A DNA stretch of 64,000 bases, taken from assembly GCF_001667145.1 (NCBI RefSeq), contig NZ_LZIF01000120.1, forward strand, positions 1 through 64,000. Direction: 5' to 3'. The stretch comes from Mycobacterium sp. 852002-51971_SCH5477799-a. Lineage in GTDB: Bacteria; Actinomycetota; Actinomycetes; Mycobacteriales; Mycobacteriaceae. Shown piece after piece: positions 49,621-57,051 of the stretch; position 1 is the first letter of the stretch; every line of letters begins with the position of its first letter. A program made the translations under genes and the position numbers. The notes beneath the pieces were generated by a model. It had not been told where the DNA came from and did not search any database. It saw only the letters and a list, made by a program, of their open reading frames with translations.

Positions 49621-50414
49621 ACGGCCCGGTGGCCGGCGCTCTGCTGGTGTCGCTGGCGCTGATCGTCGTCCAGCCCTCACCGCGGCGACGCCTTTCGCCG
49701 TCACGGCCACGGCGACTTCCGACGGTCGGGCTTCGTGGGGCGTGCTGCGTCGCCGCTGGCGTCGGTTGTATCGCCGTGATCGTGCTGCCGCCGACGACCG
49801 TCCTGTGCTTCGCGGTGGTGTGCGCGACCGCCGGATTGCGATATCGGCGACGACGGCGCATCCGGCGTGCCACAGCCGAGGGCCACGCTCTGCAGTCCGC
49901 CCTCGAGGTGCTGGTCGGCGAGTTGCGGGCCGGCTCGCATCCGGTGCGCGCGTTTCGCATCGCCGCCGACGACACCGCAGGCGCGGTTGCGGTATCGCTG
50001 CGTTCGGTGGCGGCGCGTGCCCGCCTGGGCGCCGACGTCGCGGCCGGGCTGGCCGCCGCGGCCCGTTGCTCGGCGCTGCCCATGCATTGGGAGCGCCTCG
50101 CGCTGTGCTGGCGACTGGCCAGCGACAACGGGCTGGGAATAGCCACGTTGATGCGGGCCGCCCAGCGCGATATCGCTGAGCGGCAACGGTTCTCGGCTCG
50201 TGTGTCGTCGAGCATGGCCGGTGCGCGGGCCACCGCGGCGATACTGGCCGCGCTGCCGGTGCTCGGCGTGCTGCTGGGCCAACTGATCGGGGCCCGGCCA
50301 CTGGGCTTCTTGCTAGGCGGGCACGCGGGCGGGTGGATGCTGCTCGTCGGGTCGGCGCTGGCATGCGTCGGTCTGTTGTGGTCGGACCGCATCGCCGATC
50401 GGGTCGCGTCGTGA
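49617..50414 (+). CDS. tadB: Tad pilus inner-membrane protein TadB-like (Rv3658c-like)
   Basis: 265 residues from the GTG of a GTGA overlap. Hydrophobic helices near residues 5-18, 40-75 and at the C-terminus (LGVLLGQLIGARPLGFLLGG, WMLLVGSALACVGLLW) surround a cytosolic T2SSF-type region (SALEVLVGELRAGSHPVRAF, SALPMHWERLALCWRLASDN, GIATLMRAAQRDIAERQRF). With TadC it forms the membrane platform of the pilus. The N-terminal third is basic and Pro/Arg-rich. Confidence 0.88.
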   Translation: MNGPVAGALLVSLALIVVQPSPRRRLSPSRPRRLPTVGLRGACCVAAGVGCIAVIVLPPTTVLCFAVVCATAGLRYRRRRRIRRATAEGHALQSALEVLVGELRAGSHPVRAFRIAADDTAGAVAVSLRSVAARARLGADVAAGLAAAARCSALPMHWERLALCWRLASDNGLGIATLMRAAQRDIAERQRFSARVSSSMAGARATAAILAALPVLGVLLGQLIGARPLGFLLGGHAGGWMLLVGSALACVGLLWSDRIADRVAS

Positions 50415-50427
50415 GCGCGCGTCGACG

Positions 50428-51037
50428 GTGCGGAGCGAGGCGGTGAATGTCGCGGCGGTGTTGCTGGCCGCGGCAATCTGCATCGGTCCGGGTCCCTCGC
50501 TGGTGCGCTGCCGCGCCGGGATGCCGGTGCGCGGCGGTCGACCTGCGCGCGGCTCGGGACCGGCGCCCGGCCCGGATCCGCTGGCGGTCGCCTCGTGTCT
50601 GGACGTGCTGGCCGTGTGCCTGACGGCGGGCATGGCCGTGTCGACGGCCGCGGCGGCCGCCGCCCCGTCCGCACCGCCGGAACTGGCCAGGGCGCTGCGC
50701 CGCGCCGCCGACCTGCTCGCGCTCGGCGCCGATCCCGCTGTCGCATGGTCCATTCCGTCGAGCCCGCACGACTCGACCGACCCGCAAGTCGATGCGCTGC
50801 TGCGGCTGGCCCGGCGTTCGGCGTCCTCGGGGGGCGGCGCTGGCCGATGGCGTCACCGCGTTGGCCGAGGAGTCTCGCCACGACGCCGCGCACTCGGCGA
50901 GCGCGGCCGCCGAGCGGGCCGGCGTACTGATCGCCGGACCGTTGGGTCTGTGCTTCCTGCCGGCGTTCATCTGCCTGGGCATCGTCCCGGTGGTGGCCGG
51001 CTTAGCCGGTCATGTTCTGCAGTCGGGCCTGCTGTGA
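50428..51037 (+). pseudogene. tadC: TadC-like pilus platform gene, frameshifted (Rv3657c-like)
   Basis: From GTG 50428 the frame reads NVAAVLLAAAICIGPGP, CLDVLAVCLTAGMAVSTAAA and VDALLRLARRSASSGG. It then leaves similarity at a run of six G (50829-50834). The next frame supplies the expected rest: AALADGVTALAEESRHDAAH, SASAAAERAGVLIAGPLGLC and FLPAFICLGIVPVVAGLAGH to a stop at 51037. Removing one G restores a continuous TadC of about 200 residues (SSGAALADG). This is either a true inactivating insertion, a slippage site, or a sequencing error in the homopolymer. Confidence 0.82.
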
Positions 51038-51055
51038 AACGAGAGGAAGACATTG

Positions 51056-51256
51056 ATGATCAACATGATTCGCCGCCTCTGCGCACGTGCCGTCGTCCTG
51101 GTGGTCGACGAGTCGGGCATGTCGACCGTCGAGTACGCCATCGGCACTATCGCGGCGGCGGCCTTCGGCGCGGTGCTCTACACCGTCGTCACCGGCGACT
51201 CCATCGTCTCGGCGCTGACCAACATCATCGGTCGTGCGCTCAGCACCAAGGTGTAG
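51056..51256 (+). CDS. flp: Flp-type pilin (Rv3656c-like)
   Basis: 66 residues from an ATG after GAGAGGAAG. A short basic leader (MINMIRRLCARAVVLVVDES) precedes the prepilin motif ESG-MSTVEYAIGTIAAAAFG: cleavage after Gly leaves Met1 and Glu at +5, then a hydrophobic polymerisation helix. DUF4244/Flp pilins of this type form Tad pili. The remaining pilus genes are packed around it, but no prepilin peptidase is visible in the window. Confidence 0.92.
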   Translation: MINMIRRLCARAVVLVVDESGMSTVEYAIGTIAAAAFGAVLYTVVTGDSIVSALTNIIGRALSTKV

Positions 51257-51279
51257 CCGCCAGTGCGGGTGCCAGCACC

Positions 51280-51582
51280 GTGGAGGCGGCACTGGGCATC
51301 GCCTCGCTCGTGGTGGTGCTGGTGCTGTGCCTGGCCGGCGTCGCCGCGGTATCGATGCAGGTGCGCTGCATCGACGCCGCACGCGAAGCCGCGCGGCTGG
51401 CGGCCCGCGGCGACCAACGCTCCGCCGTGGCCGCCGCGCGCCGGCTCGCGCCCGCTGGCGCCCGAGTCGAGCTGCGGCGCGACGGCGATTTTCTGGTGGC
51501 CACCGTCGTCGCGCGTTCGAAGTTGTTGCCCACCATCGACATTGCGGCCAACGCGGTCTCGGCGGCCGAGCCGTCGCGGTGA
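51280..51582 (+). CDS. TadE-like minor pseudopilin (Rv3655c-like)
   Basis: 100 residues from a GTG (VEAALGIASLVVVLVLCL), the only start codon in frame and equivalent to the remembered Mtb start. One transmembrane helix is followed by AAVSMQVRCIDAAREAARLA and VATVVARSKLLPTIDI. The codons just upstream read SAGASTVEAALG, a perfect TadE prepilin site that the annotated start would cut off, so initiation at a non-standard codon upstream should be considered. It begins 23 bases after the pilin stop. Confidence 0.82.
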   Translation: MEAALGIASLVVVLVLCLAGVAAVSMQVRCIDAAREAARLAARGDQRSAVAAARRLAPAGARVELRRDGDFLVATVVARSKLLPTIDIAANAVSAAEPSR

Positions 51583-51613
51583 GCGGGGTTCGGCCACCCT
51601 GGTCGCAGCCTGG

Positions 51614-51916
51614 ATGATTGCGGTGCTGCTGACGGCAACCGGCGCGGGCGCTTACCTGGGCTCGGCGGTGGTGGCACGGCATCGGGCCCAGGCGGTGGCC
51701 GACTTGGCCGCGCTGGCGGCCGCGGCGCGGTTGAGTTCCGGAGCTAATGCGGCCTGCGCCAGTGCCGCGGACGTGGCCCGGCGCATGCGGATCGACGACA
51801 TCCGCTGTGCGGCGGACGGTCTCGATGTCGTTGTCACCGCGCGGGTGGCGGTCGCCTTCGGCGGCGCGGCGAGGGCCGCTGCGCGGGCGGGCCCGGCGAC
51901 GCGGGAATCCGACTAG
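51614..51916 (+). CDS. Rv3654c family TadE/TadG-like protein (start uncertain)
   Basis: About 100 residues from ATG 51614: one N-terminal helix (MIAVLLTATGAGAYLGSAVV), then ARHRAQAVADLAALAAAARL and VVVTARVAVAFGGAA. The conserved sequence extends upstream (GSATLVAAW) without a start codon in frame. A GTG at 51579, overlapping the tadE stop, would fit ideally (VSG-GSATLV) if one more G were present in the run of four. So the true N-terminus may be lost by a one-base deletion. It is the last gene of the tad operon and overlaps the opposite gene by 4 bases. Confidence 0.75.
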   Translation: MIAVLLTATGAGAYLGSAVVARHRAQAVADLAALAAAARLSSGANAACASAADVARRMRIDDIRCAADGLDVVVTARVAVAFGGAARAAARAGPATRESD

Positions 51917-52950
51917 GGCGCCGCGTCGGGGGTCGGCGACAATCCCGCGGTGGCCAGCTCGTCGTCGGTGGGCAGCCGCAGGGACACCAGTCCGGCGTAC
52001 GTATCCGCTTCCAGCTCCACCCGGTTGACGGTGACGTGCACCGGAACCCAATCACCGTCGTGCCCGGGCATCCGCAACACCCGGCTGGTGGCGCCACCGC
52101 TGAATTCCCTTGTCATGGTGGCCATCAAGTCGTGGTCGTCGGGGTGGACCCGGGGCTTACCCGTCTCACTGCTGCGCCAGTCGTAGAAGGGGCAGGGCTC
52201 GTCGAGCCATTTCAGCAGGACCCAGGTGTTCAGGTCGATCAGTGCGCGGTGTACCCCCGCCTGGGCCAGCCCGCTCAGTATTCGTTGCGCGAGAATGTCC
52301 GTCGACACCTCCGGGCCTCTCAGTTCGGACGGCCAGTTCATCACCCGCGCCACCAGGTGCTCCCGGCCGTCGGGCCCCGGTTCCAAAATCGTGCGTGCGA
52401 CGAAGCCTATCCGGATCGACTCACCGCGCCAGTCGGTGATATCCCAAGTGCTGCAGAGTGTTTGGTCGGGCTTTGCCCTGACCGCCATGGCGAGCACCTT
52501 GGTTTCGTTCGGATTGAGTTCACGCGACGGAAGGTCCTCGGCGAAGGCCCTGCCGAATGTGACTTCCACCTCGGGATTCTTCCCGCTGTTGAGCAGCGAC
52601 TCTCGGGTGTCGGTGGCCACGCCGAGCGTCAGGTCCCACTTCAGGGGCCCCGGGATCGGCCGCTCGGGCGGCTCGGCGCCGGCGGGGCCGGTCCAGACAT
52701 GCACGCCGTGGACGAACCCGTCGGACATCACCACCGGCTCGGTGCGAATGATGCGGTCCCGCTTGGGCGTGATGCTGGTCAGCGCCTGACCGGTCTGCAC
52801 CGATTCGGCGATCGCAGTGCGCACCGCGGCGAGGTAGGGGCTGCGGCGCAGGAATGTGGTGATGGGGACGAGATTCTTGAGTTGGCGGCCCTGCGCCACC
52901 ACGGTGGGCTCACCCCCGAGCGTCTCCACGAGCAACCAGTCGTGGGCCAT
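51913..52950 (-). CDS. PAS/GAF-fold regulatory-type protein (Rv3651-like, DUF5593)
   Basis: 345 residues. WLLVETLGGEPTVVAQGRQL, LVPITTFLRRSPYLAAVRTA and NWPSELRGPEV match Rv3651. A published structure of the Mtb protein showed a PAS-GAF-PAS arrangement, without enzymatic motifs. Here the middle part (TLCSTWDITDWRGESIRIGF) and the last part (DWVPVHVTVNRVELEADTYA) keep the fold-defining strands. Its role is unknown; signalling or ligand sensing is likely. It converges with the tad operon and has its own promoter near 52970. Confidence 0.9.
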   Translation of the reverse strand: MAHDWLLVETLGGEPTVVAQGRQLKNLVPITTFLRRSPYLAAVRTAIAESVQTGQALTSITPKRDRIIRTEPVVMSDGFVHGVHVWTGPAGAEPPERPIPGPLKWDLTLGVATDTRESLLNSGKNPEVEVTFGRAFAEDLPSRELNPNETKVLAMAVRAKPDQTLCSTWDITDWRGESIRIGFVARTILEPGPDGREHLVARVMNWPSELRGPEVSTDILAQRILSGLAQAGVHRALIDLNTWVLLKWLDEPCPFYDWRSSETGKPRVHPDDHDLMATMTREFSGGATSRVLRMPGHDGDWVPVHVTVNRVELEADTYAGLVSLRLPTDDELATAGLSPTPDAAP

Positions 52951-53202
52951 GCGGCCGATTTTACCGGCGAGCCGACTGGGCTAGGGGAGTGCCGGCGGTT
53001 CGCCCGGCGCCGACTGCCCCACGCATCGACATCCGTCGGCCGGCGTCAGCGGTGCTTGCGATGCCGTCGCGGCCTTGGTAGCTTTTCCTGCTGCGCCCGC
53101 ATCGTCGGGATTGTGGGCGGCGCGCCACCTAGAAATTCCTGATCCGTGCGACAGTATGCCGCCATTTGTTGAGCAGCAGGAAATGCGTTCTAGGCGTAGG
53201 CG

Positions 53203-55584
53203 TCACAAGACAAACCCGCTGAATCGACCGTCGAGGGGTCGGTCGTCATCGGCGGGTTTGCGCTGCCGTGGCCCACGCGCCAACTCGGCGAGGACCAGCT
53301 TCAGCACCAGCACCGCGCCCGTCTTGTCGAGCGGGTCGTTGCCGTTGCCGCACTTGGGGGACTGCACGCACGAGGGGCACCCCCGCGGGCACTCGCATGC
53401 TTCGATGGCGGCTGCTGTCGCACCCAGCCAGGTGCGGGCCTGGCGAAAGCCCCGTTCGGCGAATCCCGCGCCACCCGGATAGCCGTCGTAGACGAAGACG
53501 CTGGGCAAACCAAGGGGATCGGGCCCGACCGCGGTCGACAGACCGCCGATGTCACCGCGATCACAACTGGCCACCAGCGGCAGCAACCCGATCGCCGCAT
53601 GCTCGGCGGCGTGCAACGCGCCGGGAATCCGTGTGTCGTCAATACCGTTGCGCCGCAGTGCATCCCCGGTGATCGTATACATCACCGCCGTGGTGGCCAA
53701 GGTGTGTTCCGGCATGTCCAATTCGATGAAATCGATCACCTCCCCGGACAACCTGCGACGCAGATACCCCACCACCTGATGGGTGACCCTGACCGGCACC
53801 AGACCCAGCGTGACCGTGCCGAACGTCAAGCGCTCGCCCGTACCGGTGACGGCGATATCGGTGATCTCGCGCGCAAACGTCGCGTACCCGGGGTCCTCGG
53901 CGTGCACGAACGCGATGCCCTCTTCGGTGTCTAGGGAGTCCACCACGTAGCTGTCGCCTTGATGCAGGTAAACCGCGCCGGGGTGGACGGTGGCCGGTGC
54001 CTGCCCGGCGCCGGCGCTGCCCAGCAGCCGTCCGGTGTCGGCCTCGACGATGACGATCTGGCCCCCCGCCGAGCCTCGGATATCCACGGCGGCATGCGGT
54101 TCCAGGCCGGGCACCGGAAAGTACTTGCCGCCGCGCCGCCGCAGCAGCCCATCATCGACCAGGCCGTCGGCCACCTCGGTGGCGCCGAAAGTCCGTACCT
54201 CCGCCTCGTCCAGCGGTAGTTCGGTTGCCGCGCACAGTAGCTGCGGACCCAGAATGTAGGGGTTGGCCGGATCGATCACCACCCGCTCGACCGGCTTGTC
54301 CAGCAGGGCGGCGGGATTGTGCACCAGGTAGGTATCCAGCGGATCGTCCCTGGCGATCAGCACCACCAACGCGCCCTGCCCGCGCCGCCCGGACCGGCCG
54401 GCCTGCTGCCAGAACGAGGCGACCGTGCCGGGAAAGCCGGCCAACACCACCGCATCCAGTCCGGCGATGTCCACGCCCAACTCCAGCGCGTTGGTCGTGG
54501 CCAGGCCCCGCAATCGACCCTCGGCCAGCGCGCGCTCCAACGCGGTGCGGTCCTCGGCGAGGTAACCCGCCCGGTACGACGCCACGGTCGGCGACAGCTC
54601 CGGAGCGATGTCGTCCAACCTCGACTGGGCGCCCAGCGCGGTCAGTTCCGCTGCGCGGCGCGATCGCACGAACGTGAGCGTCTGGGCGCCCTCGGCGATC
54701 AGGTCGGCCATCACCCGCGCCGCCTCGGCACCGGCGGAGCGCCGCACGGGCGCGCCGTTCTCGCCGGTCAAATCGGTGCGCAACGCGGGCTCCCACAAAG
54801 CCACCGTCCGGGCGCCCTGGGGCGAACCGTCCTCGGTGACCTCCTCGACCGGCAGCCCGATGAGCTCCGCGGCCGTCGCCCCCGGCGAATCCGTTGTGGC
54901 GCTGGCGAAGATCACCGTCGGTGCCGACGAATAGCGAGCGCACAGCCGCAGCAGGCGGCGCAGCACCATCGCCACGTTGGAGCCGAAAACTCCACGATAG
55001 TAATGACATTCGTCGACGATGACGAATCGCAGCCCTCGCAACAGGACCGCCCAGCGGGCGTGGTTGCGCAGGATCGACAAATGGATCATGTCGGGGTTTG
55101 AGAACAACCACCGCGAACGTTCCCGCGCGAAGCGGCGGACGTCGGTGGGGCTGTCACCGTCGTAGGCGCTGGGCGCGACGTCATGCAGCCTTGGAATGGC
55201 CGCGGCGAGCGCGTGCGCGGCCCGCAGTTGATCATGGCCTAACGCTTTGGTCGGTGACAGGTAGAGCACCCGGGCCCGCGGATCGGTCGCCAACGCGTTG
55301 AGGACGGGAAGTTGGTAGGCCAGTGACTTGCCCGACGCGGTACCGGTGCTGAGCACCACGTGACGGCCCGCGTATGCCAGGTCCGCGGCCGCGAACTGAT
55401 GTGACCAGGGTGAGGTGATCCCGCGCTGGGTGAAGGCGCTGACCACGTCGGCCTCGGCCCAGGCCGGCCAATCGAGCGGCTGCCCGCTGCGCGGTGGCAG
55501 TTCGGCGACATGACGCAGCGGATGCTCGTCTGATGCGGTTCCGGCGAGTGCGGCGGCAAGCAGGTCACTGCCGAAACTCGCCAT
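53203..55584 (-). CDS. DEAD/DEAH-box superfamily 2 helicase with DUF1998 (Rv3649-like)
   Basis: 793 residues from an ATG after AAGGAG; the upstream extension in the same frame is not used. Helicase motifs: LSTGTASGKSLAYQLPVLNA (I), VDECHYYRG (II, DECH), FASATTDSPG (III), TTNALELGVDIAGLDAVVLA (V) and QQAGRSGRRGQGAL (VI). The C-terminal MZB/DUF1998 region has a four-Cys cluster CECPRGCPSCVQSPKC for zinc. This is the MrfA/Hrq1-like group; the Bacillus relative MrfA works with an exonuclease in mitomycin C repair. It is divergent from cspA. Confidence 0.92.
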   Translation of the reverse strand: MASFGSDLLAAALAGTASDEHPLRHVAELPPRSGQPLDWPAWAEADVVSAFTQRGITSPWSHQFAAADLAYAGRHVVLSTGTASGKSLAYQLPVLNALATDPRARVLYLSPTKALGHDQLRAAHALAAAIPRLHDVAPSAYDGDSPTDVRRFARERSRWLFSNPDMIHLSILRNHARWAVLLRGLRFVIVDECHYYRGVFGSNVAMVLRRLLRLCARYSSAPTVIFASATTDSPGATAAELIGLPVEEVTEDGSPQGARTVALWEPALRTDLTGENGAPVRRSAGAEAARVMADLIAEGAQTLTFVRSRRAAELTALGAQSRLDDIAPELSPTVASYRAGYLAEDRTALERALAEGRLRGLATTNALELGVDIAGLDAVVLAGFPGTVASFWQQAGRSGRRGQGALVVLIARDDPLDTYLVHNPAALLDKPVERVVIDPANPYILGPQLLCAATELPLDEAEVRTFGATEVADGLVDDGLLRRRGGKYFPVPGLEPHAAVDIRGSAGGQIVIVEADTGRLLGSAGAGQAPATVHPGAVYLHQGDSYVVDSLDTEEGIAFVHAEDPGYATFAREITDIAVTGTGERLTFGTVTLGLVPVRVTHQVVGYLRRRLSGEVIDFIELDMPEHTLATTAVMYTITGDALRRNGIDDTRIPGALHAAEHAAIGLLPLVASCDRGDIGGLSTAVGPDPLGLPSVFVYDGYPGGAGFAERGFRQARTWLGATAAAIEACECPRGCPSCVQSPKCGNGNDPLDKTGAVLVLKLVLAELARGPRQRKPADDDRPLDGRFSGFVL

Positions 55585-55815
55585 CTCACTCCTTCCGTGG
55601 ATCCGTTGTGAAATCGGCGCCGCAATCGGCCTTCGAATTGGCGGGAGACACAAGTCTGTCGCCAACGCGATGAACATGGTTGACTATTTGCGGTCGCAGC
55701 TTCTGTGTTCGTGTCAAACTTTCGCAGGATCGACGTTGCGGCCGCGGTTCCTGCGAGGTTAATCGGTCGGGTGAAGTTCCGGCGACTCAGCGAGGTAAGC
55801 GGTCGTACCAGGCCC

Positions 55816-55838
55816 GGGGCATCGAAAGGCGATGCCCC
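55816..55838 (+). promoter_or_regulatory. Stem-loop in the cspA 5' leader
   Basis: A perfect 9-bp stem GGGGCATCG / CGATGCCCC with loop AAAGG ends 30 bases before the cspA ATG, just upstream of the AAAGGAAAG ribosome binding region. The leader is long (the gap to the divergent helicase is 283 bases). It could control cspA translation or mRNA stability with temperature. Confidence 0.6.
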
Positions 55839-55867
55839 GCACCCAGAAGAAAAGGAAAGATCGAGAG

Positions 55868-56071
55868 ATGCCACAGGGAACTGTGAAGTGGTTCAACGCG
55901 GAGAAGGGCTTCGGCTTCATTGCCCCCGAAGACGGTTCCGCTGATGTGTTTGTCCACTACACGGAGATCCAGGGTTCGGGCTTCCGGACCCTCGAAGAAA
56001 ACCAGAAGGTCGAGTTCGAGATCGGCCACAGCCCTAAGGGCCCCCAGGCCACCGGAGTCCGCTCCGTCTAA
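55868..56071 (+). CDS. cspA: Cold shock protein CspA (Rv3648c-like)
   Basis: 67 residues. The single CSD domain has RNP1 KGFGFIAP and RNP2 VFVHYTEI with KWFNAEKG at the N-terminus. It binds single-stranded RNA and DNA as a chaperone; mycobacterial CspA is abundant. The leader hairpin and the strong terminator after the gene indicate a short monocistronic mRNA. Confidence 0.97.
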   Translation: MPQGTVKWFNAEKGFGFIAPEDGSADVFVHYTEIQGSGFRTLEENQKVEFEIGHSPKGPQATGVRSV

Positions 56072-56094
56072 GACAGAGCAGACCTGAACGGATA

Positions 56095-56142
56095 CCCCCC
56101 GTGCAGACCCGCCCAGCGGGTCCCGCCGGGGGGTTTCCTCTT
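56095..56142 (+). terminator. Rho-independent terminator of cspA
   Basis: CCCCCC (56095-56100) pairs with GGGGGG (56128-56133), and inside it GACCCGC pairs with GCGGGTC. The stem is followed by TTTCCTCTTTT. It starts 23 bases after the cspA stop. Confidence 0.9.
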
Positions 56143-56238
56143 TTACCTGTCGCCACCAGAAGCGCGTCAGGGCCGGCCCCGGGCGCCGCGCCGGTTGCCT
56201 CAAGACGCGGACGGGTCCGCTGGCCTACTGTCGGGGGC

Positions 56239-56838
56239 GTGAGCCAGCTTTCCTTCTTTACAGCGGAGTCGGTGCCGCCCGCGGTCGCCGATCTTTCCGG
56301 GGTGCTGGCGGCGTCCGGGCAGATCGTCACCGTGGGTGCCACCGGTGAAAATCCCGTCGCGGGTGCCCGGCTGTCGGTGGTCGTGGACCAGTCCTGGCGG
56401 GCCTCGGCGCTGGCCGAGATGATCCGGGAGGCCGGCCTGGTGGCCGAGATCAGCCGGACCGACGAGGACACCCCATTGGTACGGACGATGGTGGACCCCT
56501 CATTGAGGACGCTGGCCGCCGAATGGACGCGCGGTGCCGTCAAGACCGTGCCGCCGCGCTGGCTGCCCGGGCCGCGCGAGCTGCGGGCGTGGACGCTGGC
56601 GGCCGGAAACCCGGAGGGCGAGCATTACCTGCTGGCATTGGATCCGCACGCGCCGGACACCCACTCGCCGCTGGCGTCGGCTTTGATGCGCGTCGGGATC
56701 GCGCCCACCCTGATCGGCACCCGTGGCGGTCGGCCGGCGCTGCGGATCAGCGGACGCCGCAGGCTATCGCGCCTGGTAGAGAACGTGGGGGAGCCGCCCG
56801 ACGGTGCCGAGGCGTTATCGCGGTGGCCGCACGTTTAG
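56239..56838 (+). CDS. Conserved actinobacterial protein (Rv3647c-like)
   Basis: 199 residues from a GTG (VSQLSFFTAESVPPAVADLS). It is conserved between cspA and topA in mycobacteria. Features: LSVVVDQSWRASALAEMIRE, AEWTRGAVKTVPPRWLPGPR, LRAWTLAAGNPEGEHYLLAL, IGTRGGRPALRISGRRRLSR. No catalytic motif or membrane segment is recognised. The basic C-terminal RISGRRRLSRLVE might bind nucleic acid, which is conjecture. The gap to topA is 213 bases. Confidence 0.88.
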   Translation: MSQLSFFTAESVPPAVADLSGVLAASGQIVTVGATGENPVAGARLSVVVDQSWRASALAEMIREAGLVAEISRTDEDTPLVRTMVDPSLRTLAAEWTRGAVKTVPPRWLPGPRELRAWTLAAGNPEGEHYLLALDPHAPDTHSPLASALMRVGIAPTLIGTRGGRPALRISGRRRLSRLVENVGEPPDGAEALSRWPHV

Positions 56839-57051
56839 CCAGCAGATGACTCGCGAAATCGCGTCCGCTTTCCGTCGTTGTCGCGAATGTCAGTTTGCGC
56901 GGGCCCGCCCAAGGGTGCGAAATTGTCAGGTGCCGCAGGGCGAAGGAACGGTCGCGTACCTGAATTTCACCGGAATTTTCGATGCCGACCTGTCATTCTT
57001 CCTGCAGGTGGTCTCGTGGGGGGACCAATCAGGGATGGAGCGTAAGGGCAG

